Below are positions 43,914-55,300 of a stretch of 64,000 bases of DNA, one piece after another; position 1 is the stretch's first letter, and each line of letters starts with the position of its first letter. The position numbers were made by a program, and so were the translations under genes. The notes beneath the pieces were generated by a model. It did no database searches. It was not told the DNA's origin and saw only the letters and a program-made list of their open reading frames with translations. Source of the DNA: RI-153 sp963721725 (GTDB taxonomy: Bacteria; Chloroflexota; Anaerolineae; Caldilineales; Caldilineaceae); NCBI GenBank assembly GCA_963721725.1, contig CAVRLX010000019.1, positions 209,359 through 273,358 of the forward strand. The letters are read 5' to 3'.

Positions 43914-45080
43914 ATGCTGTCACACCGTCTATCGCTTCTTTTTCTCACACTATTTGTATTTGTGGCGGCGGGGTGCGGCGCGCCAGCGCCACAATTTGCC
44001 AGCGCCAATGTGGTGGAGAGCCTGAGCGGGAAAGTAGACGCTAGTTTTGCGCGGGCCTATGATCCTGTGCCTTTTGTTTTCCCCCAAGATCACGGCGCGC
44101 ACGATGCCTTCTCCACCGAGTGGTGGTATTACACAGGCAACCTGCGCGCCGATAACGGCGATCTGTATGGCTATCAGCTCACTTTTTTCCGCAGTGCGCT
44201 TTCGGCCCAGCCCAGTACACGCACCTCGGATTTCGCCGCCAATCAGGTTTACATGGCCCACTTTGCCATTACCAGCGGTTCGGCCAACCAGCATACAAGC
44301 TATGACCGGTTTAGCCGCGGCAGCGCCGGCTTGGCTGGCGCACAGGGCGATCCTCAATATGCCGTCTGGTTGGAAGATTGGCGCGCCCAGCAGATCGGCC
44401 CTGATCAATATCGACTTACGGCGGCGGTGGCGGACGCCCAAAACCCCATGGCGTTGGATCTCGTGCTGACCGAAACACAGCCGCCGCTGCTCCACGGCGA
44501 GCAGGGGTTGAGCCAAAAGGGAGCCGAGCCGGGCAACGCCAGCTATTACTATAGCTTGGTGCGCATGGAGACACAGGGCACGCTTACCATCGGCGGCGCA
44601 ACCGCCACCGTTGGCGGCCACAGTTGGATGGATCACGAGTTTGGCAGCAGTGCCCTGAGCGGAGATGCCCTGGGCTGGGATTGGTTTAGCGCCACGCTAG
44701 ACGATGGCACGGTGCTCATGTTTGCCGAAATCCGCACACAAAGCGGAGAAAGTCAGGAAATTTTCGAAGGCACGCTGGCCCTGGCCGACGGTCGCCAGTT
44801 CGTGATCACCCAAGACGATTTCGAGCTAACTGCGCTGGATCAATGGACTAGCCCAAAGACCAACATTACCTATCCATCGGGCTGGCAGGTACGCTTTGCG
44901 CCCTATGCCATCGATCTGACCATCCGTCCGTTGATTCAAGACCAGGAAATGGATGTCGCGTTCACCTATTACGAAGGGGCGACGCTAATTGAAGGCAGCC
45001 ATGCCGGTGCTGCCGTGACGGGCCGCGGCTATGTAGAACTCACGGGCTATGGGGCGGATGCCGGGAGCTATCAGCGCTGA
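43914..45080 (+). CDS. Lipocalin-like (AttH/CrtC-type) lipoprotein
   Basis: A 388-residue protein with lipobox VAAGC (C21). The family signature is FPQDHGAHDAFSTEWWYYTG (EWWYYTGN), then GYQLTFFRSAL, VGGHSWMDHEFGSS and LGWDWFSATLDDGTVLMFAE. Members include AttH and carotenoid 1,2-hydratase relatives and are described as secreted hydrolases or lipocalin-like proteins. The ligand is unknown. Confidence 0.85.
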   Translation: MLSHRLSLLFLTLFVFVAAGCGAPAPQFASANVVESLSGKVDASFARAYDPVPFVFPQDHGAHDAFSTEWWYYTGNLRADNGDLYGYQLTFFRSALSAQPSTRTSDFAANQVYMAHFAITSGSANQHTSYDRFSRGSAGLAGAQGDPQYAVWLEDWRAQQIGPDQYRLTAAVADAQNPMALDLVLTETQPPLLHGEQGLSQKGAEPGNASYYYSLVRMETQGTLTIGGATATVGGHSWMDHEFGSSALSGDALGWDWFSATLDDGTVLMFAEIRTQSGESQEIFEGTLALADGRQFVITQDDFELTALDQWTSPKTNITYPSGWQVRFAPYAIDLTIRPLIQDQEMDVAFTYYEGATLIEGSHAGAAVTGRGYVELTGYGADAGSYQR

Positions 45081-45234
45081 AGTGCATAAAGGAGCATCCA
45101 AAGCAAGCAAGATGGTCCGCGCTTCCCGATTGACAATCGCTTTTACTCACGAGTACACTTACGCCCAAGCAGAATCGACACACAACAAACGCGCAATCGG
45201 TTCATCAAGTGGGTTCATGAAGCGGAGGATGGCA

Positions 45235-45942
45235 ATGGGTGGATGGATAGGGGTGTGGTATATACTGGCTGGCTTTCTCCTGGGCTGGGTACTCTCGACC
45301 CTGACCGAGTGGCTCTGGTTCCGCCAACGGCGTACACAGGGCAAGCCATCGCTCAGCCCGCCCACAGCCCCAGCGGCAGCCACGCCGAGCGCCATGCCCG
45401 CGCCCGAAGCCTACACCCCTGCCTATGCCACGGCTCCGGCCACAGTCCCGGCCACAGTCCCGACTCCCGTAGCCGAGACCCCGCCAGCACCCGCCGACGT
45501 TGTGCCCACGCCCTACCCGGATCCGCTTTCCCAGATCCGCGGCATTGGCGTGGTCTACGAAAAGCGCCTCTACAATGCGGGCATCTTCACATGGCATCAA
45601 CTTGCCAACACCGATCCCCACATCTTGCGCGTCACCACCCGCGCCCAGAGCAACACCGATCCGCAGTCGTGGATCGATCAGGCCCGCCAACTGGCCCAGG
45701 AGCAAGGCCGCATTGGGGCCATCTATACCGGCCCCCGCCCCGACGATCTCACGCGCATTGACGGCATTGGCAATCACTATGAGCGCGATCTCTATCAGGC
45801 CGGCATCTATACCTATGAACAAGTGGCCGCGCTCTCGCCCACGGAACTAGCCCAGATTCTGCCCGAAGTGGGCGTCAGCGGCGAAGACGTGGACTATTCC
45901 CATTGGATCGAACAAGCCGCCCAACTGCAACAGTCGGCATAG
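45235..45942 (+). CDS. Membrane-anchored helix-hairpin-helix protein
   Basis: A 235-residue protein starting at ATG 45235, set by GGAGG 6 bases upstream (45224-45228); further ATGs upstream in frame lack this. It has an N-terminal membrane helix (WIGVWYILAGFLLGWVLSTL), a long Pro/Ala/Thr linker, and two helix-hairpin-helix repeats: DPLSQIRGIGVVYEKRLYNA and DDLTRIDGIGNHYERDLYQA, each followed by a helix and SWIDQARQLA/HWIEQAAQLQ. The repeats resemble DUF4332-type domains. It may bind DNA or proteins at the membrane. It is 12 bases before the next gene. Confidence 0.75.
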   Translation: MGGWIGVWYILAGFLLGWVLSTLTEWLWFRQRRTQGKPSLSPPTAPAAATPSAMPAPEAYTPAYATAPATVPATVPTPVAETPPAPADVVPTPYPDPLSQIRGIGVVYEKRLYNAGIFTWHQLANTDPHILRVTTRAQSNTDPQSWIDQARQLAQEQGRIGAIYTGPRPDDLTRIDGIGNHYERDLYQAGIYTYEQVAALSPTELAQILPEVGVSGEDVDYSHWIEQAAQLQQSA

Positions 45943-45954
45943 CCAGACCCGCCC

Positions 45955-47058
45955 ATGCCTGAAACACGCGCGCCCCGCCCCCCCTATGTACACTGGCCCC
46001 TGGATCGCTGGAAAATCGGGGTGGCTGTCGTGCTCTTCGCCACGCTGGTGATCTGGCGCGGGCTGGGCTTGGAGCAAATAGAGAATACAGGCTTGCTTCC
46101 CCCCACTCCGACTGTCGAACCCGTGACCGGCCGCTCCCTGGCCGGACCAATCCCCTCGGTAGCCGCTGCCTCACCACTGCCCACTCCAGCCAATCCCACA
46201 TCACAAGCGCTCACCGTCAACCTGCTCGGTGAATCTGCTGTGCTGCTGCCCAACAGCCTGCCCCTGCTCTATGGCACTGCCCCTGTTGGCTCAACCGTGA
46301 TCCTGACGTTGGCCGGTCGGCGCTATCCTGTTGAAGTGGATGCGGATGGAGAATGGCAATTTGTGCCAGCACAGCCGCTGCCCGTGGGCATGACCTGGAT
46401 CCGCGCCCGCCTTGCCAACGTCAGCGACGACGCCGAAGATGGACTCTCCAAAATCGTGCATATCGCGCCTGACGCCCGTCCCATCCCGCCGCCCACACTG
46501 GCGGCATTTCTCTTTGAACAGCCCCTGCTCACCGCCACCCCGCTGATCACCGGCGATGGCCCAGCCGGGGCACTGGTGCAACTCTACTATCGCACCCCCG
46601 GCGCAGGGCGCGCCGATCTGCTGGGCATCGTCACCATCGACGCTGGCGGTAAATGGGCATGGCGACCAGAAACGCCGCTGCCCCCAGGCGAGCATCTGGT
46701 CTGGGCCGTAATCGTGCAAAACGGCGTACCCCTCACCCGCTCCCAACCGCGCATCCTGACGATTGCCCCCGAAGCCGCCAGCGCGCCAGCGGGCGAACCG
46801 GTCATCCGTCGCGAACTTGCCAGCGACGGCATCACCGTGCAGCGGGTGATCATCACCACGCTGGTGGGCACGTCGCTGCCTCGCGACCGCCTCTTTATCT
46901 ATGTAGACGGCGCCTGGCAACAAGAGATCCACGCTGACGACGGCGGCCGCTGGCGCTATGAATTTCCCACACCGCTCGAAGGCACCAGCTACGACATCCG
47001 CATCGTCTCCGTCGACGCCGAGGGCAATCCGCTCTCCTCGTCGCAGCCCGTGCGGTGA
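45955..47058 (+). CDS. Single-pass membrane protein with Ig-like domains
   Basis: A 367-residue protein with one membrane helix (KIGVAVVLFATLVIWRGLGL), a proline-rich linker, then three Ig-like domains. The domains show VDADGEWQFVPAQPLPVGMT, IDAGGKWAWRPETPLPPGEH and ADDGGRWRYEFPTPLEGTSY, the pattern of bacterial Ig-like modules. Together with the helix-hairpin-helix protein upstream it forms a two-gene operon of envelope proteins. No enzymatic motif. Confidence 0.7.
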   Translation: MPETRAPRPPYVHWPLDRWKIGVAVVLFATLVIWRGLGLEQIENTGLLPPTPTVEPVTGRSLAGPIPSVAAASPLPTPANPTSQALTVNLLGESAVLLPNSLPLLYGTAPVGSTVILTLAGRRYPVEVDADGEWQFVPAQPLPVGMTWIRARLANVSDDAEDGLSKIVHIAPDARPIPPPTLAAFLFEQPLLTATPLITGDGPAGALVQLYYRTPGAGRADLLGIVTIDAGGKWAWRPETPLPPGEHLVWAVIVQNGVPLTRSQPRILTIAPEAASAPAGEPVIRRELASDGITVQRVIITTLVGTSLPRDRLFIYVDGAWQQEIHADDGGRWRYEFPTPLEGTSYDIRIVSVDAEGNPLSSSQPVR

Positions 47059-47174
47059 AGTGGGAGAAAGACGAAGGACGAAAGACCGCGGACGAACGTT
47101 GAGCATCCAGCGGCGCATGGACTTTCACGCCTTCGTCCATCGTGCTTTGTCTAGCGTCCAAACCACTGCAAAAT

Positions 47175-47203
47175 TTGCCTTCCCCCTCCATTTACAGTAT
47201 AGT
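47175..47203 (+). promoter_or_regulatory. Likely tRNA-Lys promoter
   Basis: TTGCCT (47175-47180) and TATAGT (47198-47203) are 17 bases apart, 15 bases before the tRNA. Confidence 0.5.
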
Positions 47204-47217
47204 TGACAAGCAATTGT

Positions 47218-47289
47218 GGGCTCCTAGCTCAATGGCAGAGCAACGGCCTTTTAAGCCGTGGGTTCTGGGTTCGAGTCCCAGGGAGCTCA
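47218..47289 (+). tRNA. tRNA-Lys (anticodon UUU)
   Basis: Acceptor arm GGGCTCC (47218-47224) pairs with GGAGCTC (47282-47288) with one G-T. The D-stem is GCTC/GAGC. The anticodon arm ACGGC-CTTTTAA-GCCGT has anticodon TTT. The T-arm is CTGGG-TTCGAGT-CCCAG, and the discriminator base is A47289. CCA is not encoded. Confidence 0.95.
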
Positions 47290-47397
47290 TTATTTACATG
47301 ACAGGACCGGGATGAATTTTCTCGGTTTGCAAGTACCTGGTTGATTGGCTACAGTGTAGTAATAACGGTAGCAAAGCGAGGTGCTTTCTGGTGAAAG

Positions 47398-47435
47398 CCG
47401 TCTCTCGTTGCCAAACGCCGAGCAGACGGTTTTTT
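47398..47435 (+). terminator. Intrinsic terminator after tRNA-Lys
   Basis: CCGTCTCTCG (47398-47407) pairs with CGAG-C-AGACGG (47419-47429, one bulged C), followed by TTTTTT. It would end the tRNA transcript and separate it from hsdM. Confidence 0.75.
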
Positions 47436-47481
47436 CTTTTCCCCTTTTTGTCAATGCTACCCGACCGTTAGAAAGTAATCT

Positions 47482-49581
47482 ATGGCCGACCATCACCAAC
47501 TCTCCAACTTTATTTGGCAGATTGCCGATCTGTTGCGCGGACCCTACCGTCCGCCGCAGTACGAACGGGTCATGTTGCCGCTGGTGGTGCTGCGCCGCTT
47601 TGATTGTGTGCTTAGAGCCGACCAAAGAGCAGTGCTGCCCGCTACGAACAGGGAAGGATCGCCTTTCGACGGAGAGGCGTTGGACAGCGTCCTCAACAGC
47701 GTAGCCGGGCAGCGCTTTCACAACCACTCACCTTTGGACTTTGAGAAACTCAAAGGCGACCCGGACAACATCGACAAACATCTGGTCAGCTACATCAACG
47801 GCTTCTCGGGCAATGTGCGGGAAATCTTCGAGCGCTTCGAGTTGGCTCGCAGAGATCGAGCGGATGCGGGAAGCCAATATCCTCTTTTTGGTTATCTCCA
47901 AATTCTGCGACATCGACCTGCACCCGGAACGCAGTGGACAATATCGAAATGGGGTTGCTCTTTGAGGACCTGATCCGGCGCTTCAACGAGGCGGCCAACG
48001 AGACCGCCGGCGATCACTTTACGCCACGCGAGGTGATCCGCCTGATGGTGGACATTCTCTTTGCACCCGACGACGACATTCTGACCACTGAGGGCAAAGT
48101 CTTCAAGCTGCTCGATCCGGCCTGCGGCACGGGCGGGATGCTTTCGGAGGCGCAAAACCACCTGCGTCGACTGAATCTGGGCGAACGACTGTGGGTCTTC
48201 GGCCAGGATTTCAACCCTCGCTCCTATGCCATTGCCGCCTCTGACTTGCTGATGAAGGGCAACGAAAACAGCGAGATCCGCTTTGGCGATTCGCTGATCA
48301 ACGACCAGTACGCAGCGCGAGACCTTTGACTATCTCCTTGCCAACCCGCCCTTTGGCGTGGACTGGAAGCGGCAACAGAAAGAGATCAAACGCGAGCACG
48401 ACACACGAGGATTTGCTGGCCGCTTCGGCGCCGGGCTGCCCCGCGTCAACGATGGCGCGCTGCTCTTTTTGCAGCACATGATCAGCAAGTTTGAACCGCT
48501 CAAGCCGGACAAGAGGATCAAGCACGGCTCGCGGCTGGCGATTGTCTTCAACGGTTCGCCCCTCTTTACCGGCGGCGCGGGCAGCGGCGAGAGCGAGATC
48601 CGCAAGTGGATTATCGAGAACGACTGGCTGGAGGCGATTGTCGCCCTGCCGGAGCAGATGTTCTACAACACGGGCATCGGCACCTACATTTGGATCGTCA
48701 CCAACCGCAAGGAAGCGCAACGGCAGGGCAAAATCCAACTGATCGACGCGCGCGGGGAGGAGTTTTACATCTCCATGCGCCGCAGCCTGGGCGACAAACG
48801 GCGCAAGATCGGTGACAAAGAGGAGGGCGAGCCGGATCAGATCGGCCAGATCGTGCGGCTCTATGGCGGATTTTGCTGAGAACAAGTACTCGCAAAATCT
48901 TCGACCAACGCCGACTTTGGCTATAACCGGGTGACGATAGAACGACCCCTGCGCCTGCTCTACAGATGGATGTGGATCGCAAGGAGCGCTTTCTCAACGC
49001 CCTGCCCCACCTGCTGGATGACGTGCAGGCCATCGACCAGCATTGGCCGGCCCCCCGCCGCCATTGGAACGAATTTGACCGGTTGATGGAGGCGTTACTC
49101 AAAGAGCGCTCCAGCCGCTGGCGCAAGAGCGAACAGAAGCTCTTTCGCGATGTCTTTACCGACGACGAGGGCGAGGCCGGACGGTCGATGCGGGCAAACC
49201 GCCGCCGGGCGCAAAGGCGACCGGGCGATCAATGACCGGGTATGGGGGTGGTTTCCCTATCTGGAAGACCCGCGAGCTGCAGTGCATGTACGAGAGCCCA
49301 CACGCCGCTGCGCGACTTCGAGAATGTGCAGATCTGGCCGCCCGTGGATGGCGAGCGGACACGGCCAACCGGCAGGCGATCGTCCGCTACTCTCCGCAGG
49401 AGGTGCTGCCCCACGTGGACGAAGCCTGGGCTGACGGCGGCAGCATCCGCCGCGCCTACGAGATCAACTTCAACCGCTATTTTTACGAGTACACCCCGCC
49501 CCGCCCCCTGGCCGAGATCGACGCCGATCTCAAGCGTATGGAGGAGAGATCGTTCGGCTGCTGCGTGAGGTGACGGTGTAA
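47482..49581 (+). CDS. hsdM: Type I restriction-modification methylase subunit HsdM, multiply frameshifted
   Basis: The start is ATG 47482 (MADHHQLSNFIWQIADLLRG, then YERVMLPLVVLRRFDCVL). The N-terminal helical domain is followed in a second frame by ILFLVISKFCDIDLHPER and in a third by MGLLFEDLIRRFNEAANETA and GDHFTPREVIRLMVDILF. The SAM-binding motif is LLDPACGTGGMLSEA and the N6-adenine active site is YLLANPPFGVDW. C-terminal parts are WIIENDWLEAIVALPEQMFY and, after further shifts, YEINFNRYFYEYTPPRPLAE. At least five frame changes occur; joined length about 690 residues is normal. N6-adenine methylation of host DNA protects it from HsdR. The number of breaks makes it unclear whether the gene is decayed or badly sequenced. 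Confidence 0.85.
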
Positions 49582-49719
49582 AAACCAACATAGTGACTTT
49601 TTGGCACCGTGACGATCAGTGGCTCCAATGATAGTTGGGAAGTTTTCTCAGGTCGGAAAGACATTTCTAAGTTGCCTGGGGAAAAGCTTCAAAAATGACA
49701 ATCTTCGGAGGGTAAAGAG

Positions 49720-50913
49720 GTGTATTCTCAAAGCCGAGCTTATTCAGATGGGATCCGCCAGTTTAGATCTGAGCTGACTAGGCGACAATGTGGGCTGCAC
49801 CCGACGAAATTGCAATCTGGGCATCGTCGCCAGGCGATCTCATCGTTGAGAAGTCCGGTGGAGGTAAGTCAGCCTGTGGGCCGGGTTGTTTCGTTAGCCA
49901 GACTGGCGAACCTGCTTTATATTCCAACATTTTGGCGCGTCTTCGCGTTAGCTCTAATGTACCGGGATCTCGCGCTCTGGCGCATACTTGTTTTACTTTT
50001 TTTAGTCCAGCAACAAGTAAGGCTTGGCTTGATGTGTTATGCAACAGAGCCACGGTAGTCCAATTTAGATATGAAAGAGTATTAGCTCAAGAAGTGGATT
50101 TGGCTTCCCTCACTCCCCCGACGCGCAGCCATCGCGGACTACCTGGATCACAAGACCGCGGGACTCGACGCATTGCTCGCGCCAATCAGGGCTGCTCAAG
50201 CCTCCTGGCGGAGAAGCGTAGCGCCCTCATCACCCATGCCGTCACCCGTGGGCTGGATGGCGGTGTCCGCTGCGGCGTTCGGGGTCGAGTGGCTGGGGGA
50301 GATTCCGGTGCATTGGAAAGTAGAGTACGCCCGCTGGCTTTTTCGGGAAGTTGATGACCGCTCAACGAGGGGTGAAGAAGAATTGCTCACCGTTTCCCAT
50401 TTGACCGGCGTCACCCGCCGCTCTGAAAAAGATGTCAATATGTTCATGGCAGAAAGTTTGGAAGGGTACAAACGCTGTCAGGCTGGCGATCTCGTGATCA
50501 ATACATTGTGGGCATGGATGGGGGCTATGGGGGTGGCTGTTGAGGATGGAATTGTTAGCCCGGCTTATAACGTCTACCGTCCTCATCAATACGACCCCAG
50601 CTATTTAGATGTTTTGGTCCGTATTCCAGCTTTCGCCACCGAAGTGACCCGCTATTCAAAAGGTGTCTGGTCTTCTCGGTTGCGATTGTACCCAAGTGAA
50701 TTTTTCCAGGTTCTCATGCCTGTGCCCCCGCTTTCAGAACAGCAGGCAATCGCTAATTATCTGACCGATGAAACGGCGAAGCTAGACCAAATTACGCGCA
50801 GCCACAGAGGAAACTATTTCACTACTCCAGGAACGACGGTCGGCGCTCATTACGCGGCGGCGGTCACCGGGCAGGTTGAAGTAAGCCTTATGCAAGAAAG
50901 GATTTTATTCTGA
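49720..50913 (+). CDS. hsdS: Type I restriction-modification specificity subunit HsdS, frameshifted
   Basis: The DNA-recognition subunit. The first target-recognition domain is scattered over frames: GDLIVEKSGGG (about 49830), SQPVGRVVS, ALYSNILARLRVSSN, then the conserved helix AIADYLDHKTAGLDALLAPI near 50130. The second half is intact: GVEWLGEIPVHWKVEYARWL, KRCQAGDLVINTLWAWMGAM, VWSSRLRLYPSEFFQVLMPV and PPLSEQQAIANYLTDETAKL. The true start is not identifiable; the N-terminus should lie shortly after 49582. The stop TGA overlaps the ATG of the next gene (TGATG, 50911-50915). Confidence 0.75.
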
Positions 50914-52320
50914 TGTATCCAGCTCCAAACCGTTGGGGATATGAGTATCCTCCCTCTCAGTTTATCCAGTCTCAAGGTCCTATCGATGCGGCATCCCATT
51001 TCTTTGCAGATGGACAAGCCTACTTTAATGGCAGTAAAGTCGACTGTCAGTTTGAAGTAGCTTACACCTATGATTTCAAAGCCGTAGTTGTTTGCTACTG
51101 TAATGGTTTGACCCGTATTCCAGCAAAAACATCTCCTATTATCATTGGTAAGAGTCCAAACAGAGATTCGAGATTCAATAACCTTTATGAGGTAGAAGCC
51201 AAAGAATGCACTTTTATTAATGTATTAGAACGTGATTTTGGCGAGCGCAATATTACAGCCATGTTATTTTATGCAAAAGAATACAGTGTAATAGAAGGTG
51301 GGGAGAAGGCGCGCAGCCATTTACGCAAGAACATGAATGATGCAGAAAATATCACTTATGCGATCACAGGGATTACGTTTCCAACTTACGGGTCAGGTCT
51401 ATATCCAAAATATCACCATTACAACCAGTCTGATGAGGAAGTACATCTTGGCATTAATGGTGAGGAAGAGGAGATATATAACGCTTTCCAGGAGTTAGGA
51501 ATTACGGTTTTTGGGAAAACAGTTCCTTTTAGTAATCTTTATAGTGCTACTCTTGATAATTGTTATATTCAGGGAGACAAGGAGCAAGATACTTCTGTAG
51601 AGATTTGGTGTGCATTGATGTCAATAGCACTGGTCGAGATATTCAGTGCATAGGTAAGGAATCAACTTCTTCAATGTGTGCTGATTTTTATGAGCCGCAA
51701 GCAGCGGTAGTCAGAAGATGGGTGCAGCGTAGAAGAGTTTTCTCACAGCGTTCGTTTCATGCATTTATCGCACCGCTAACTTCAGATCCACGCAAATTGA
51801 AACAAAATATCGAGCAGATTGACCAATTTATCAATCCTATCATAAGTAGCAGGCTTGAAGGCTATTCCACCATTGCATTAGATGATGTGGCTAGTTATGC
51901 AATTGCTATACGCCATTTTATCGAATACATTTTGCTAACTGAACGCCAGGAAGACCAGGCTCGTTTGATTGTAACGTCAATTGAAGAGTTATTAAATAGC
52001 TGGTTTCGGAGAAACAATATAACAAGGTCTGAAAGTTTTGCTAGAAAGCTGGAATCTTTTTTTGAATCCGAAAAACATATAGTTTCTAAAGAGTTTCGTG
52101 AAAAAGGCAAGCAAAAAATTGCCAATTCAGATTTACACGAAACTCCATAGTACATGAAGGTGAATTTGTAGGTAAAACGCCAGCAGAGCGTGAACAAGAA
52201 TATAACAACATGTTGGAATTAATGGCATTGATGGTATTTACGATCTTTGGATATGATGGATCTTACAATGCACTAGATCAAATTATTCTGAGAGAAATTG
52301 ATGTCCACATTCCCTTCTAA
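50913..52320 (+). CDS. HEPN-domain protein (ApeA-like candidate ribonuclease) between hsdS and hsdR, two frame changes
   Basis: The frame starts at ATG 50913, overlapping the hsdS stop, and reads 246 residues (MYPAPNRWGYEYPPSQFIQS ...). It shifts near 51640 to SMCADFYEPQAAVVRRWVQR and DDVASYAIAIRHFIEYILLT, a helical part. It shifts again near 52130 to RNSIVHEGEFVGKTP and LELMALMVFTIFGYDGSYNA, ending at TAA 52318-52320, inside the hsdR start. RNSIVH (52138-52155) fits the HEPN RNxxxH signature, and the following amphipathic helix fits the fold. The joined length is about 467 residues. HEPN proteins are RNases in many abortive-infection systems such as ApeA. The N-terminal half matches nothing I recognise. 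The gene is visibly AT-richer than hsdS and hsdR. The HEPN call depends on the last frame correction. Confidence 0.6.
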
Positions 52321-55300
52321 CCGCCACGGTGAAGCAGCCTTCGAAAGTGTCATTGAAGCATACCTGCTCGACAACGGCTACCACACCGTCAACACGCCGT
52401 TCGACGCTGCCCGCGCCATTTTCCCCGATGAGGCCATCGCCTTTATCCACCACCCAACCCACCGAGTGGGCCAAACTCGAGTCGCTCCACGGCGAACGCA
52501 CCGGGCCGCAGGTCCTCACCGATCTGTGCAAATGGCTCGACCCCTACGGTTCCCTGCACACGCTGCGTCACGGCTTCAAATGTTACGGGCGCACGTTGCG
52601 CGTTGCCTTCTTCAAAGCCGCCCACGGCCTCAACCCCACCCTCGAAGCCCAATACGCCGCCAACCGCCTGGGCCTCACCCGCCAACTCCACTACAGCGAG
52701 CGCCACCCCGCCCGCTCCCTTGACATAACCCTCAGCCTCAACGGCATCCCCATCGCCACCCTCGAACTCAAAAACCCCATGACTGGGCAGACCGCCGCCC
52801 ACGCCCGCCGCCAATACCAGCAAGACCGCGACCCGCGCGAACCCATCTTCGAATTCAAACAGCGCACCCTCGTTCATTTCGCCGTGGACACCGAAGAGGT
52901 CTGGATGACCACGCGGCTGGCTGGCAAAGCGACCCACTTTCTGCCCTTTAACCACGGTCGAGATGGCGGCGCGGGCAACCCTCCCGATCCGCAGGGCGCA
53001 GCTATCGCACCGCGTATTTATGGGAAGAAGTGCTGCAGCGCGATAGCCTGTTGGATTTGCTGGCCGCGTTTTCTTCATCTGCAAATCGAAGAGAAGCGCG
53101 ACGATGCGGACGCAATATCAAAAAAGAGACGCTGATTTTCCCGCGCTTTCACCAGTGGCAGCGCGTGCGGCGCTTTGTCGACTGCGGCCAGGAGAACGGC
53201 GTGGGCCACAACTACCTGATCGAACATTCGGCGGGCAGCGGCAAAAGCAACACCATCGGCTGGCTGGCCCACCGCCTCTCCTCTCTGCACGGCGAGAATG
53301 ACGAGCGCGTCTTCGACAGCGTCATTGTGATTACCGACCGCCGTGTCTTGGACCAACAGTTGCAAGATACTATCTATCAGTTTGAGCACCGCCACGGCGT
53401 GGTGCAGAAGATCGACAAAGATTCGCGCAGCTTGGCCCAAGCCCTGGAAAGCGGCGTGCCGATTATCATCACCACGCTGCAAAAATTTCCCTTCGTCTCG
53501 CGCCGTCTGCTACAAGATGGCCGAGGAACGCGGACGAAAAACGGCAGCGGGCGGCTCGCCACCCGGCGCTTTGCCGTCATCATCGACGAAGCGCACAGTT
53601 CCCAAAGCGGCGAAACGGCCATGGATCTCAAAGAGGTATTGGGCGGCGAGGATCTTCGCACGCCGAGGCGAAACGCGGGCCCGGAAGAGGGTGCAGGCCC
53701 AGATGGACGAACTCTTCCGCAGCATGGCGAAGCGGTCGCAACAGGCCAATCTCAGTTTCTTCGCCTTCACCGCCACGCCTAAACACAAAACGCTGGCCGT
53801 CATTTGGGCGACAACGGCGAACCCTTCGACAAGTACACCATGCGTCAGGCCATTGAAGAAGGCTTCATCATGGATGTGCTGCGCCACTACACCACCTACA
53901 AAGCCTATTTCAAGTTGATCAAAGCCTCGGCAGACGACCCCAATGTGGAACGCAAAAAGGCCGCGCGTGCCCTGGCTCGCTTCATGCGCCTCCATCCACA
54001 TAACATTGCCCAGAAGACCGAAGTCATGGTGGAGCATTTCAACACCTCCACCCGCCACAAAATCGGCGGCAAGGCCAAAGCGATGGTCGTCACCGGTTCA
54101 CGGCTGGAAGCAGTGCGCTACAAACAGAGCTTTGACCGCTATATTCGAGAAAAAGGCTATCCGATTAAGACGCTGGTCGCCTTCTCAGGCACTGTCACCG
54201 ACGACAAAGTTCCTGCCAAAACGTATACCGAAGAGGGCATGAATGGCGGCATCCGTGAAGCTGCCTTGCCCGAACAATTTGCGACTAGTGACTATCAGGT
54301 TCTGCTGGTGGCGGAGAAATATCAGACCGGCTTCGACCAACCGCTGCTGCACACCATGTACGTTGACAAGCAGCTGGCGGGCATCCACGCCGTGCAGACG
54401 CTCTCGCGGCTCAACCGCACCCACCCGCTCAAGGAAGATACCTTTATCCTCGATTTTTACAATGACCGGGAGGAGATTCGAGAAGCGTTTCAGCAGTTCT
54501 ACGAGGGGGCTGTTCTGGGTGAGGAAGCCGAGCCGGAACAGCTTTACCAAATTAAAAGTGAACTTGATGCGTCTGGCGTCTACCTGCAAGCAGAGGTAGA
54601 TCGCTTCTGTGAAATCTTCTTCATGCCGAAACAGAAACAGAGCAAGGCCGACCATCAAGCCATGAATGCAGCCCTCGATCCGGCAGTAAGCCGATTCAAG
54701 ATCCTGCAAAAAGAGAATGACGCTGAGGAAGCCGAAGTCTGGCGAGGGAAGCTCAGCGCCTTTCAAAACCTCTACGCCTTCCTCAGTCAGATCATTCCTT
54801 ATCAGGATTCAGATTTGGAGAAACTCTACACCTTCCTGCGACACTTGGCGACGAAACTCCCCCGCCGCGCCAGCGGTCCCCAATATGAGTTCGATAGCGA
54901 TGTCTTTCTAGAATACTACCGGCTGCAAAAGATCAGCGAAGGGTCAATCGATCTATCGAACAGCTACGGCACTCCACTCGATGGTCCCAAAGAAGTAGGC
55001 ACAGCCATTGCCAAAGAAGATAGAGTTGCACTCTCCCAGGTCATCGATGTGGTTAATGACCGCTTTGGCACCGACTTCACCCAGGCCGATCAACTCTTTT
55101 TTGACCAACTCATTGCGGCTGCTTCTACCTCTGAAGAACTTCAACAAGCGGCTCAGGTCAACTCACCTGAAAAGTTCTCACTCCTCTTCAAACAACTTTT
55201 GGAATCGCTCTTCATCGAACGCATGGATCAAAACGAAGAGATCTTCGCCCGCTATATGAACGATAAAGGTTTTCAAAATATCGTAGCTCAATTACTGGGC

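Noticed and set aside
51560..52150. Separate gene for the second half of the HEPN-motif protein
   Set aside because: Its first 38 codons overlap the previous frame, the internal ATG at 51674 has a poor ribosome-binding site, and the frame stops just before the RNSIVH motif that continues in another frame; a single frameshifted gene explains all three parts better.
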